From positions 62,001-126,000 of the forward strand of contig LUOO01000099.1 in the NCBI GenBank assembly GCA_001626765.1: a stretch of DNA of 64,000 nt. Reading direction: 5' to 3'. Of this stretch, positions 56,948 through 64,000 are shown in pieces; the first letter of the stretch is position 1; the number at the start of each line of letters is the position of its first letter. This DNA comes from Maritimibacter sp. REDSEA-S28_B5. GTDB taxonomy: Bacteria > Pseudomonadota > Alphaproteobacteria > Rhodobacterales > Rhodobacteraceae. The notes under the pieces were generated by a model that saw only the letters and a list, made by a program, of their open reading frames with translations, made no database searches and was not told the DNA's origin. The position numbers and the translations under genes were made by a program.

Positions 56948-57841
56948 ATGACCGAAGTGCAAGTGAAAGACGCCGACTGGCTGGATTTCCACCCGAACCC
57001 CTCGAAACCGGCTTTCACGCTGCCCGAGGGCGCGGTGGATGCGCATTGCCACGTGTTCGGACCGAGCCCCGAGTTCCCCTTTGCGCCCGAGCGGAAATAC
57101 ACGCCGTGCAACGCGGGCAAGGACGAGCTCTACAAGCTGCGGGATTACCTTGGGTTTTCCCGCAACGTGATCGTGCAGGCGACCTGTCACGGCAAGGACA
57201 ACCGCGCGATGGTCGATGCCTGCCGCACTGCCGGTGACCTTGCCCGTGGGATCGCCAGTGTCGGCCCGGACATCACCGAGGACGAGATCCGCGAGATGGA
57301 CGCGGCGGGCGTGCGCGGAGTGCGGTTCAACTTTGTGAAGCGCCTCGTCGATGCGACGCCGAAAGAGGTCTTCCTGTCGATTGCCGAGAAGATCAAACCC
57401 TTCGGCTGGCACATCGTGGTCTACTTCGAGGCGCAGGATCTCGAGGAACTCGTTCCCTTCCTCGAGCAGCTGCCGACGGTGATCGTGGTCGATCATATGG
57501 GGCGGCCCGACGTGGAAAAGGGCGTGGATCACCCGGACTTCCAGCGCTTCCTCGACCTGATGGCCCGCAATGAGAACATCTGGTCGAAAGTGACCTGCCC
57601 GGAGCGGCTGTCAAAGGTCGGGCCGGACACCTATGACGACGTCGTGCCCTTTGCGAAGAAGGTGGTCGAGATGTTCCCCGACCGCGTGCTCTGGGGCACC
57701 GACTGGCCGCATCCGAACATGAAGAGCCATATGCCGGATGACGGCAAGCTCGTGGACTTCATCCCCCGGATCGCGCCCACGGCCGAGGAGCAGCAGAAGC
57801 TGCTCGTGGACAACCCGATGCGGCTTTACTGGGCGCGCTGA
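56948..57841 (+). CDS. ligI: 2-pyrone-4,6-dicarboxylate hydrolase
   Basis: A 297-residue amidohydrolase-family lactonase. The H-x-H motif is in AVDAHCHVFGP (H33, H35), and the catalytic aspartate is in LWGTDWPHPN, both fitting LigI. It hydrolyses the pyrone made by LigC to 4-oxalomesaconate (via the oxalocitraconate form). I start at the ATG at 56948, one base after the ligU stop; a start at 56936 would add only four residues. A terminator follows. Confidence 0.9.
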   Translation: MTEVQVKDADWLDFHPNPSKPAFTLPEGAVDAHCHVFGPSPEFPFAPERKYTPCNAGKDELYKLRDYLGFSRNVIVQATCHGKDNRAMVDACRTAGDLARGIASVGPDITEDEIREMDAAGVRGVRFNFVKRLVDATPKEVFLSIAEKIKPFGWHIVVYFEAQDLEELVPFLEQLPTVIVVDHMGRPDVEKGVDHPDFQRFLDLMARNENIWSKVTCPERLSKVGPDTYDDVVPFAKKVVEMFPDRVLWGTDWPHPNMKSHMPDDGKLVDFIPRIAPTAEEQQKLLVDNPMRLYWAR

Positions 57842-57866
57842 GGGCCGGATTGAATTCAGGTAGGGG

Positions 57867-57889
57867 AGGGGTCGCGGTCAGCGGCCCCT
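57867..57889 (+). terminator. Terminator after ligI
   Basis: Nine-bp stem AGGGGTCGC-ggtca-GCGGCCCCT (one G-T pair) followed by TTCGCGTTTT, 25 bases after the ligI stop. It separates the galB-ligI transcript from the second ligAB pair. Confidence 0.75.
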
Positions 57890-57982
57890 TTCGCGTTTTG
57901 GGCATGCGGGACTGGGGCGCCTGCGTGACGGGTTATAAGATTTGCGTTCACCTCATCCAAACCGCGTGCCCCGCCACGCGGC

Positions 57983-57996
57983 TTGATCCACGTCAA
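57983..57996. promoter_or_regulatory. FNR/FnrL-type box upstream of the second ligAB pair
   Basis: TTGAT-CCAC-GTCAA, one base from the TTGAT-N4-ATCAA consensus, 60 bases before the ligA2 start. The spacing allows activation or repression of a promoter near 58000-58030. Other Crp/FNR-family proteins could use it. Confidence 0.55.
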
Positions 57997-58055
57997 ATTC
58001 CATGCCTCCGGTCCGTGGCAAACAGCCTCAGGACGGATAAAAGGAGGAACCGGCG

Positions 58056-58415
58056 ATGCATGACATGCCGAGCCACGATTACCACATCGACATTCCCGGA
58101 ACGACGATCTTCGACGGCAAGCAGGCCATGAAAGGCTATGCGCTGAACAAGATGTGCTACGACTTCAACAAGGCTGAGAACCGCGAGGGTTTCCGCGCGG
58201 ACGAAGAAGCCTGGATGGAGAGATACGGTCTCAACGATCAGCAGAAGGCTGCCGTACGCGCGCGGGACGTTCTCGGTCTGATCGACGCGGGGGGAAACAT
58301 CTATTACCTCGCGAAGTTCGCCGGCATCTTTGGCCTCGGTGTGCAGGACGTGGGCGGGCTGCAGACCGGTCGCACCAAGCAAGAATTCCAAGATTACCTT
58401 TTGAGCCAAGCGTAA
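58056..58415 (+). CDS. LigA-like dioxygenase alpha subunit, second paralogue
   Basis: A 119-residue LigA-family protein: DIPGTTIFDGKQAMKGYALNKM, KAENREGFRADEEAW, and DAGGNIYYLAKFAGIFG match the family. The C-terminus (TKQEFQDYLLSQA) is shorter than in ligA at 51599 and lacks the GGRSP motif, so the two are diverged paralogues. The start follows a strong AAGGAGG site. It has its own leader with an FNR-type box, so this pair is expressed apart from the galB-ligI genes. Substrate may be protocatechuate, gallate or a methoxylated relative. Confidence 0.85.
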   Translation: MHDMPSHDYHIDIPGTTIFDGKQAMKGYALNKMCYDFNKAENREGFRADEEAWMERYGLNDQQKAAVRARDVLGLIDAGGNIYYLAKFAGIFGLGVQDVGGLQTGRTKQEFQDYLLSQA

Positions 58416-58426
58416 GGGAGCGGACC

Positions 58427-59275
58427 ATGGCCAAGATTCTCGGCGGGATCACCACCTCGCACATCCCCGCAGTCGGAAACGCGATCCAGAACGGTTTGCA
58501 GGACGACCCCTATTGGAAGCCCTTCTTCGACGGTTATCCGAAGGTTCACCAGTGGATCCGCGACACCAAACCCGACTACTGCATCAACATCTACAACGAC
58601 CACGGGCTTGGGTTTTTTCTGGACCGGATGCCGACCTTTGCGATCGGCTGTGCGCATGAATATCGCAACGAGGACGAAGGCTGGGGCTTGCCTGCGCTGG
58701 ACCCGTTTCCTGGCGCGCCAGAATTGTCGTGGCACATCGCGGAATCGATGGTGGCTGACCACTTCGACCTGACCACCTGTCAGGAGCTTGCCGTGGACCA
58801 CGGGTTCGTCGTGCCGATGCAGCTATTCTGGCCCGGTGCGCCGCACCATCCGGATATGCCGAAGACGGTGCCGATTTCGGCCAACACCGTGCAGCATCCG
58901 ATCCCGACGCTGGCGCGCGCGCTGGAGTTCGGGCGGGCGCTGGGCAAGGCGCTGCGGTCCTTCCCCGAGGATGCGACCGTCGTGGTTCTCGGCACTGGGG
59001 GGCTTAGCCACCAGCTCGATGGGCAACGGGCGGGCTTCATCAACAAGGAGTTCGACCAGTATTGCCTCGACAATATCGTGTCCGACCCGGATGCGCTGAC
59101 CAAGATCACGCGGATGGAGCTGGTCGAAAAGGCCGGGGCGCAGGGGACCGAGTTCCTGATGTGGATGATGATGCGCGGGGCGCTGGGTGACAGCGTGACC
59201 GAGATCACGCGTAATTATCATATTCCGATCTCGAACACCGCTGCTGGCACGCTTTTGCTGGAATGCGCTGCCTAG
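58427..59275 (+). CDS. LigB-like extradiol dioxygenase beta subunit, second paralogue
   Basis: A 282-residue type II extradiol dioxygenase with H12 (MAKILGGITTSH), the histidine in YNDHGLGFF, catalytic histidine in GTGGLSHQL and glutamate in QGTEFLMW, so the active site is complete. It is clearly diverged from the ligB at 50748, for example VPMQLFWPGAPHHPDM in place of [16 protein letters not shown]. It follows its LigA partner by 11 bases. It may widen the range of substrates (gallate, 3-O-methylgallate) or serve at another oxygen level. Confidence 0.88.
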   Translation: MAKILGGITTSHIPAVGNAIQNGLQDDPYWKPFFDGYPKVHQWIRDTKPDYCINIYNDHGLGFFLDRMPTFAIGCAHEYRNEDEGWGLPALDPFPGAPELSWHIAESMVADHFDLTTCQELAVDHGFVVPMQLFWPGAPHHPDMPKTVPISANTVQHPIPTLARALEFGRALGKALRSFPEDATVVVLGTGGLSHQLDGQRAGFINKEFDQYCLDNIVSDPDALTKITRMELVEKAGAQGTEFLMWMMMRGALGDSVTEITRNYHIPISNTAAGTLLLECAA

Positions 59276-59287
59276 ATCGAACAATCG

Positions 59288-59316
59288 CGTAGGGTGGGGT
59301 TCAACCCCATCCTACG
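59288..59316. terminator. Hairpin between ligB2 and mnmH
   Basis: CGTAGGgTGGGG-ttcaa-CCCCAtCCTACG, a 12-bp stem with one bulge/mismatch pair, lies between convergent genes. The mnmH stop (59301) is inside the loop, so the last codons of mnmH form one arm. Probable bidirectional terminator without a strong U-tract. Confidence 0.65.
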
Positions 59317-60338
59317 ATACGTTCCGCTGTCTCGCGCAGGGTCGGCTCCGACAGATCAGGCAGGTCCAGCACCGCGCGCGGCTCGACATCGCCGCGGATG
59401 CGTTTGTAGGCGGCGTCGTAGTGCGTAGCGATCAGGTCGGAGGCGAGGGCCATGCCGTCCCGCGCGGTCGCAAGTGCTTGCCACCCCTCGACCTTGGCGT
59501 GCCCATGATAACGGGCGAGCTTCTCCAGCGTAGCCGCCAGCCGCTCGGGGTCCTCGGCGATGTCCGGGTAAGCCTCGATCAGATGCGCCGCACGGGCGGC
59601 GAGGGGGGCCTGAACTTCGTAGTAGTCAGCCGCAAGCATGGCTTTCCAGAGCGCCGGCGGAATGAGCAGGCTTCCAATCTTGGAGCTTTCCGCCTCGACA
59701 TAAACCGGTCGCGCCGGGTCAAGGGCGGTCAACTCCATGGCGATCCGGCTCTCGAAGGTTTTCTGCGCGGGCTGTGCGCCACCGACGAGACCGAAGAGCG
59801 ACCCCCGGTGCTCGGCCATGGCTTCAAGGTCGATGACCTGCCCGCCCGCCGCCGCGATATGATGCAGGAGCCTGGTCTTGGCAGTCCCGGTGCCGCCGTC
59901 GATCAGGATCGGGCGAAAGTCGAGCGGCCTGTCGTGGAGCATCCCGACCACCAGCCGCCGGAACGTCTTGTAACCGCCCTGCACGGTATCGGCCCGCCAG
60001 CCGATGTTCTGCAATAGCGCGGCAAAGGAGCCGGACCTTTGTCCGCCGCGCCAGCAGTAGACCAAGGGACGCCAGCCGCCGGGGCGGTCCGCCAGCGTTT
60101 CCTCCAGATGCCGGGCGGCATTTCGGGCGACCAGCGCCGCGCCGACCTTGCGCGCCTTGAACGGGTCCTCTTGCACATAGATTGTGCCCACGATGGCGCG
60201 TTCCTCGTTCGACAGCACCGGCAGGTTGATCGCACCGGGCACATGATCCTCGGCGAACTCTGCGGGCGAACGCACGTCGATGATCTCGTCGAAGGGCAGA
60301 GCAGCGAGGGCGTTGAGGCTGTCGAGTGCGATGGGCAT
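59301..60338 (-). CDS. mnmH: tRNA 2-selenouridine synthase
   Basis: A 345-residue protein with an N-terminal rhodanese domain, catalytic cysteine in YCWRGGQRSG (about residue 94), and a C-terminal P-loop domain (DGGTGTAKTRLLHHI). It replaces sulfur by selenium in the wobble uridine of some tRNAs through a geranylated intermediate, using selenophosphate. The partner SelD is not in the window. The stop lies in a hairpin shared with the convergent ligB2. The next gene on this strand lies about 70 bases upstream, so co-transcription with the glucosylglycerate genes is possible. Confidence 0.9.
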   Translation of the reverse strand: MPIALDSLNALAALPFDEIIDVRSPAEFAEDHVPGAINLPVLSNEERAIVGTIYVQEDPFKARKVGAALVARNAARHLEETLADRPGGWRPLVYCWRGGQRSGSFAALLQNIGWRADTVQGGYKTFRRLVVGMLHDRPLDFRPILIDGGTGTAKTRLLHHIAAAGGQVIDLEAMAEHRGSLFGLVGGAQPAQKTFESRIAMELTALDPARPVYVEAESSKIGSLLIPPALWKAMLAADYYEVQAPLAARAAHLIEAYPDIAEDPERLAATLEKLARYHGHAKVEGWQALATARDGMALASDLIATHYDAAYKRIRGDVEPRAVLDLPDLSEPTLRETAERIVGWG

Positions 60339-60408
60339 GGCAATTCCTGATCGGACGGGAGCGTCGCCCTTCTAGTGCGCAAGGCGCCGAAGCCCAAGCG
60401 CAATCGCC

Positions 60409-61629
60409 TCAGGCGTAGTCGTCGTAGTCCGCGCGCACGGCCGCCTGCAGATCCTTGAGGAAATTCGGGTCCGCCGCGTGAACGCGGTTCCATGTCGGAA
60501 TGAACGGCGTCTCGTGCGGGTTGTCGAGAAAGACATTTCCCGCGCGGATGATGTTCTCCGCGAAAAGCTCGATCGACTTTTCCTCAGAATGTCGGTCGAG
60601 GATCAGCCCGTTCATCTTGGCGTCGTTGTAATAGCCGTCGAGCAGATCCAGGGCGGACCGGTAGTAGGTGGCCTTGAGCGTGCGGAACACGTTGGGCGTG
60701 AACACCGTGCCATCGGCGGCAAGCTTGCGAAAGATCGCCTTGCAGATGTCGGTGGACATGCGCGACAGGCCCGTGGTCGCGTCCTCTGTGGACAGGTCCT
60801 GATGCTTGTGGTCATAGGCGTCCGAGATTTCCACCTGACAGACGCTCTTCGGCGCGAGGTTGCGCCAGGCCTCGGACAGCACCCCGATTTCCAGCCCCCA
60901 ATCGGACGGGATGCGCAGATCAGGCAGGATCGCGGTGCGCATGGCGAATTCGCCCGACAGCGGGTAGCGGAACGAGCGCAGGTAATCAAGGTAATCGCGA
61001 TCCCCGATCACGCGCTTCAGGGCGATGAGCAGCGGCGAGACGAGCAGCCGTGTGACCCGCCCGTTGAGCTTCCCCTCGCCGATGCGCGGGTAGTAGCCCT
61101 TGGCCACCTGATAGGGAAACGACGGGTTCGCGACCGGGTAGACGAGGCGTGCAAGCATCTCGTTCGTATAGGTGACGATGTCGCAGTCATGGATCGCCAT
61201 GACTGCGCTGTCGGCGCAGCCGATGAGATATCCCATGGATGTCCAGACGTTCTTGCCCTTGCCCGGCTCCTGCGGCGCAAGCCCAAGTTCACCGAGCCGC
61301 TGTTGCAGGGCGATCATTCGGGGACTGTCATTCCAGATCACCACGTGGTTCTGGTTCAGATCCGCGAAAAACGCACGCGCGTGGCGATATTGCGCCTCGT
61401 CCGCGCGGTCGAGGCCGATGACGATGCGGTGCAGATAGGGGACCGGGGCCAGTTCCTTGACGATATTGGCAAGGGCGGGGCCTTCGAGTTCGGAATAGAG
61501 CGAAGGTAAGATAAGGCTGATCTTGCGGGTCTGGGCAAAGGCGGCCAGTTCGTAGTCAAGCTCATCGACCGAGCGGGAACGCAGGTTGTGAAGCGTGGTT
61601 ATGTTGCCGTTCTGGTGAAAGTCAGCCAT
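60409..61629 (-). CDS. gpgS: Glucosyl-3-phosphoglycerate synthase (GT81)
   Basis: A 406-residue GT-A enzyme with ISLILPSLYSELEG (donor site), the metal motif IHDCDIV, GKGKNVWTSMGYL, and the acceptor region SDWGLEIGVLSEAW. These match GpgS-type enzymes, which join NDP-glucose and 3-phosphoglycerate. The product is dephosphorylated by the next gene product to glucosylglycerate, a compatible solute used under salt stress and nitrogen limitation. Mannosyl-3-phosphoglycerate synthase is the other possibility, but the GT81-like layout favours glucose. Confidence 0.8.
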   Translation of the reverse strand: MADFHQNGNITTLHNLRSRSVDELDYELAAFAQTRKISLILPSLYSELEGPALANIVKELAPVPYLHRIVIGLDRADEAQYRHARAFFADLNQNHVVIWNDSPRMIALQQRLGELGLAPQEPGKGKNVWTSMGYLIGCADSAVMAIHDCDIVTYTNEMLARLVYPVANPSFPYQVAKGYYPRIGEGKLNGRVTRLLVSPLLIALKRVIGDRDYLDYLRSFRYPLSGEFAMRTAILPDLRIPSDWGLEIGVLSEAWRNLAPKSVCQVEISDAYDHKHQDLSTEDATTGLSRMSTDICKAIFRKLAADGTVFTPNVFRTLKATYYRSALDLLDGYYNDAKMNGLILDRHSEEKSIELFAENIIRAGNVFLDNPHETPFIPTWNRVHAADPNFLKDLQAAVRADYDDYA

Positions 61630-61646
61630 GCCGCGCCTCTTCTGGA

Positions 61647-62432
61647 TTATGACATGTCATCAATAATTTGCTGGATGGCCCGGTTCCAGCCGACCGGTCC
61701 GGGCAGGGGTTCGCGCCACACTCTGCCTGTTTTTTCACCACTCAGGGGGGCAAGCGGCGCGTGATCGGGATTGCGAATGACGATCCCGATGTCGCCGGCT
61801 TCGAGCATCTCGACATCATTGGGTGCGTCGCCCAGCGCGACGGTGAGGGCAGGGGCAAGGCGGGCGGTGATCGCCGCCATGGCATCCGCCTTGGTCCGAC
61901 CGAAAGACAGGGTAAGGAATCGGCCTCCCATCCTCGCGCGGATGCCCTGCGCCTCGAGAGCAGCGATGAAGCCGGCGCGGGCCTCCTCCGGACCGGTCCA
62001 GACCCCCGGCTCGGAAAAGCTGCGCATCTTTGCCCGACGCGCGGCCGGCAGGGACAAGCCAGTCGTCCGCGCGACCTCTGGGTCGGTCATGTCACCGAAG
62101 CCCGTGAACTGCCCGCGCAGCGATCCGGGCAATGCGTCAAGGGCGGCGCGAATGGCGGCGTAGTCTGGCGCGTCGGGCAGATCGTCGGATCCGCCGGCCA
62201 GCGTGCCCGCGCCGTTCTCCACGATCGCGGGCCAGTCGGAGAGGCCCATCTCGGACCGCAGTTGCACGACTTCCGGCGCGGTCTTCGACGTGGCGAGGAT
62301 CACGCCGCATCCTAGGGCAGCGAGCCGATCAAGCGCGGGTCGTGCCGGGTGCCAGTCGTAGCTGTGGTGATCCAGCAGCGTGCCGTCGAGATCGGTGAAT
62401 ATCAGGATCGGCAGGCGGCGCGAGTCGGTCAT
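61647..62432 (-). CDS. Glucosyl/mannosyl-3-phosphoglycerate phosphatase (HAD)
   Basis: A 261-residue HAD-IIB phosphatase. Motif I is FTDLDGTLLDHHSYDW, motif II is ILATSKTAPE, and motif IV is ALGDAPNDVEMLE. The DHHSYDW stretch is characteristic of MpgP-type enzymes. It removes the phosphate from glucosyl-3-phosphoglycerate. It lies 17 bases before the synthase on the same strand and the two form a complete glucosylglycerate pathway. Confidence 0.85.
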   Translation of the reverse strand: MTDSRRLPILIFTDLDGTLLDHHSYDWHPARPALDRLAALGCGVILATSKTAPEVVQLRSEMGLSDWPAIVENGAGTLAGGSDDLPDAPDYAAIRAALDALPGSLRGQFTGFGDMTDPEVARTTGLSLPAARRAKMRSFSEPGVWTGPEEARAGFIAALEAQGIRARMGGRFLTLSFGRTKADAMAAITARLAPALTVALGDAPNDVEMLEAGDIGIVIRNPDHAPLAPLSGEKTGRVWREPLPGPVGWNRAIQQIIDDMS

Positions 62433-62528
62433 GGGGAAAGAATGGCAGGTTCGCGCGAAACCCGCACCCTGTTTTCTGCAATGCAGCGAGGCTTGACTGG
62501 GTCCCCGGCCGGACGTTTTCCTGGCCTG

Positions 62529-62990
62529 CTACCGAGGGTCGCGCCCGGCCGCCTGCCCGGCCGCTTTGGCGAGAAGCGTCACGAGCGTCTCCGCCTCCTC
62601 CGGCGTGAGCCCACCCAGCAGCTCGTCCTGCAGGTCGCGGACCGTTGGTCGCGCCCGGTCCAGAAGCACGGTTCCGGTCTGGGTGAGCCGTAACACCTTG
62701 GCGCGCCTGTCGATTTTCGAAGGCCGCCGATCCACCAGCCCCTTGGCTACCAGCCGATCGACAACGCCGCCAATCGTCACCTTGTCATAGGCGACGAGGA
62801 CCGCGAGCTTGGCTTGATCCGTCTCGCCCACCTCATCGAGTGCGGCAAGCACCGCGAACTGAACCGGGGTCAGGTCGAGGTTCATGGCCCCCATGCGGTC
62901 GCGAAACAGCGCGGTCACATTCTGGTTCATCCGGCGGATGAGATGGCCGGGCATGGCCCTGAAATCGGCATCGGTCGCGGCGTAGTCCAT
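62529..62990 (-). CDS. MarR-family transcriptional regulator
   Basis: A 153-residue winged-helix regulator. Landmarks are LTPVQFAVLAALDEVGETDQAKLA, the recognition region YDKVTIGGVVDRLVAKGLVDR, and the wing DRRAKVLRLTQTG. It is divergent from the FAH-family gene (87-base gap, 62991-63077), which it may control in response to an aromatic acid, as is common for MarR proteins. It could also act on the glucosylglycerate genes that follow on its own strand, though a 96-base gap separates them. Confidence 0.88.
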   Translation of the reverse strand: MDYAATDADFRAMPGHLIRRMNQNVTALFRDRMGAMNLDLTPVQFAVLAALDEVGETDQAKLAVLVAYDKVTIGGVVDRLVAKGLVDRRPSKIDRRAKVLRLTQTGTVLLDRARPTVRDLQDELLGGLTPEEAETLVTLLAKAAGQAAGRDPR

Positions 62991-63077
62991 TGTGCGAGCC
63001 TAGCACGGGACGCTCATCTGGCAAGTATGCTTACGTTTTCCCCTTTCCCTCTCATTCGGCCTGGGGAATCATGGAGC

Positions 63078-63770
63078 ATGACCGATTACCTTTTCGACCC
63101 CGCGCCACCCGTCTCGCTGCCGCTTTCGGGCACCACTGTCCGCTACCCGGTGACAAGGATATTCTGTGTCGGGCGCAACTATGCCGCCCACGCCGCCGAA
63201 ATGGGGGTCGAAGTCGATCACGAGGCGCCGTTCTATTTCACAAAGACCCCCGCGCATCTCGTGGAGAGCGGCACGACGCTCGCCTATCCCCCCGGGACGG
63301 CGAAGCTCCATCACGAGATGGAGCTGGCCTTTGTCATCGGCGCCCCGGTGTTTCGCGCCGATCGGGACCGGGCAGGCGCCGCGATCCACGCATATGCCAC
63401 GGCGCTCGACATGACCCGGCGTGACCTGCAGGACGAGGCCAAGGACAGACGCAGGCCCTGGGACACGGGCAAGGACTTCGAGGGCAGCGTGGTGCTGTCA
63501 TCCTTGGTCCCCGCGACCGTCTTCACCCCCGGTGACCAGCGCATCCGTCTCACGGTGAACGGGCAGGGGCGTCAGGAGGGTCGGCTGTCCGACATGATCC
63601 ACGACTGCAACGGAATCGTGGCGCATCTCTCGACGCTCTACCACCTCGCCCCCGGCGACCTTGTCCTGACCGGCACGCCCGAAGGCGTGGGGCCGGTTGT
63701 TGCGGGGGACAGGATCACGGGGCAGATCGAGGGGCTGCCTGACGTGCGCCTTGCTTACAGCGCGGGGTGA
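63078..63770 (+). CDS. Fumarylacetoacetate hydrolase-family protein
   Basis: A 230-residue FAH-domain protein. FCVGRNYAAHAAEMG is the family opening; the metal glutamates are in HHEMELAFVIG, and GDLVLTGTPEGVGPV is the closing motif. Members act on 2-oxoacid products of aromatic breakdown: fumarylpyruvate or acylpyruvate hydrolases, hydratases or oxaloacetate decarboxylase. The short length suggests fumarylpyruvate/acylpyruvate hydrolase or oxaloacetate tautomerase-like activity. I start at 63078; the frame is open upstream to 62814 but overlaps the marR gene. Confidence 0.8.
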   Translation: MTDYLFDPAPPVSLPLSGTTVRYPVTRIFCVGRNYAAHAAEMGVEVDHEAPFYFTKTPAHLVESGTTLAYPPGTAKLHHEMELAFVIGAPVFRADRDRAGAAIHAYATALDMTRRDLQDEAKDRRRPWDTGKDFEGSVVLSSLVPATVFTPGDQRIRLTVNGQGRQEGRLSDMIHDCNGIVAHLSTLYHLAPGDLVLTGTPEGVGPVVAGDRITGQIEGLPDVRLAYSAG

Positions 63771-63788
63771 GTGATCCCGGAATGGAAA

Positions 63789-63809
63789 ACGGGGCCACAG
63801 GGGCCCCGT
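63789..63809. terminator. Bidirectional terminator after the FAH gene
   Basis: Eight-bp stem ACGGGGCC-acagg-GGCCCCGT, preceded by AAAA, between convergent genes ending at 63770 and 63850. On the minus strand it is followed by TTTT. Confidence 0.75.
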
Positions 63810-63849
63810 CGAAAGTCATCGCTCAGGTCCGGTCCATTCGTCGCCGGAC

Positions 63850-64000
63850 CTAGTCTTCACCAGCCGCTTTCTTCGGTGCAGCTTTCTTGGCCGGGGCTTT
63901 CTTTGCGGCGGTCTTTTTTGCGGGCGCCTTCTTGGCCGTCGTCTTCGCTGCCGCCTTTTTCGGCGCGGCTTTCTTCTTGCCGCCCTTCGTCGCCTTTTCC
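63850..64000 (-). CDS. Lys/Ala-rich C-terminal tail of a truncated gene
   Basis: The last 49 codons of a minus-strand gene cut by the window edge. The tail is made of AAKK/APAKK-type histone H1-like repeats ending KKAAGED. Such tails occur on alphaproteobacterial DNA topoisomerase I, on HU-like or H1-like proteins and on a few others; the catalytic part is outside the window, so I do not name it. It probably binds nucleic acid. The terminator at 63789 would serve it. Confidence 0.6.
   Translation of the reverse strand, partial: EKATKGGKKKAAPKKAAAKTTAKKAPAKKTAAKKAPAKKAAPKKAAGED

Noticed and set aside
63850..64000. Naming the truncated Lys/Ala-rich tail as topA or a histone H1-like gene
   Set aside because: Such tails occur on several protein families and the catalytic part is outside the window.

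Overview
The window comes from a high-GC alphaproteobacterium, most likely of the Rhodobacterales (Roseobacter group). This rests on gene content (fused TAXI-TRAP transporter with DUF1850, PurU, glucosylglycerate genes, 4,5-cleavage aromatic pathway, sulfated exopolysaccharide locus), tight ATGA/GTGA gene overlaps, an FNR-type box, and a dispersed GGGGGAGGC/GCCTCCCCC intergenic repeat. No rRNA, tRNA, CRISPR array, transposase or phage gene was seen.

Region 1 (1-20703) is a large exopolysaccharide locus. It opens with a phosphonate-building module: the end of a probable PEP mutase, phosphonopyruvate decarboxylase, and an iron-ADH-type phosphonoacetaldehyde reductase. Glycosyltransferases, a sulfotransferase, a phosphoglycosyl transferase, a MurJ/Wzx-type flippase, three BioF2/FemAB-type acyltransferases, a secreted glycosidase, a Wzz-type chain-length protein, a polysaccharide deacetylase and a Wzy/O-antigen ligase follow. 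A regulator with a MEDS-like domain plus winged helix and BTAD closes the locus. The inferred product is an exported, possibly sulfated, acylated and hydroxyethylphosphonate-decorated polymer.

Region 2 (20782-28510) is one operon: cytochrome P450, a two-subunit PEP-synthase-like dikinase resembling phenylphosphate synthase, two HD hydrolases, aldehyde dehydrogenase, SDR and a 2Fe-2S ferredoxin. It looks like an oxidative route that goes through a phosphorylated intermediate. Region 3 (28647-35623, minus strand) encodes acetoacetyl-CoA synthetase, a NagD-type phosphatase, a three-part biotin carboxylase system and an IclR regulator.

Region 4 (35719-49735) holds a broken GFA-family gene, purU, an acyl-CoA ligase, a TAXI-TRAP importer, a BMP-type nucleoside ABC importer, glycerate 2-kinase and a small orphan protein. 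Region 5 (49791-59275) is a complete protocatechuate/gallate 4,5-cleavage pathway around a LysR regulator with two N-terminal HTH domains. It has two LigAB pairs, and a GalB hydratase stands in for LigJ. Region 6 (59301-64000) has mnmH, a glucosylglycerate synthase/phosphatase pair, a MarR regulator, a FAH-family hydrolase and the Lys/Ala-rich tail of a gene that runs off the window.

A striking property is a set of frame-breaking lesions in otherwise conserved genes: one in the dikinase ATP subunit, two in its histidine subunit, and one each in the biotin carrier protein, the GFA protein and the BMP ABC ATPase. Five of the six appear to have lost part of the conserved core. They are either recent decay or assembly deletions, and raw reads would decide.
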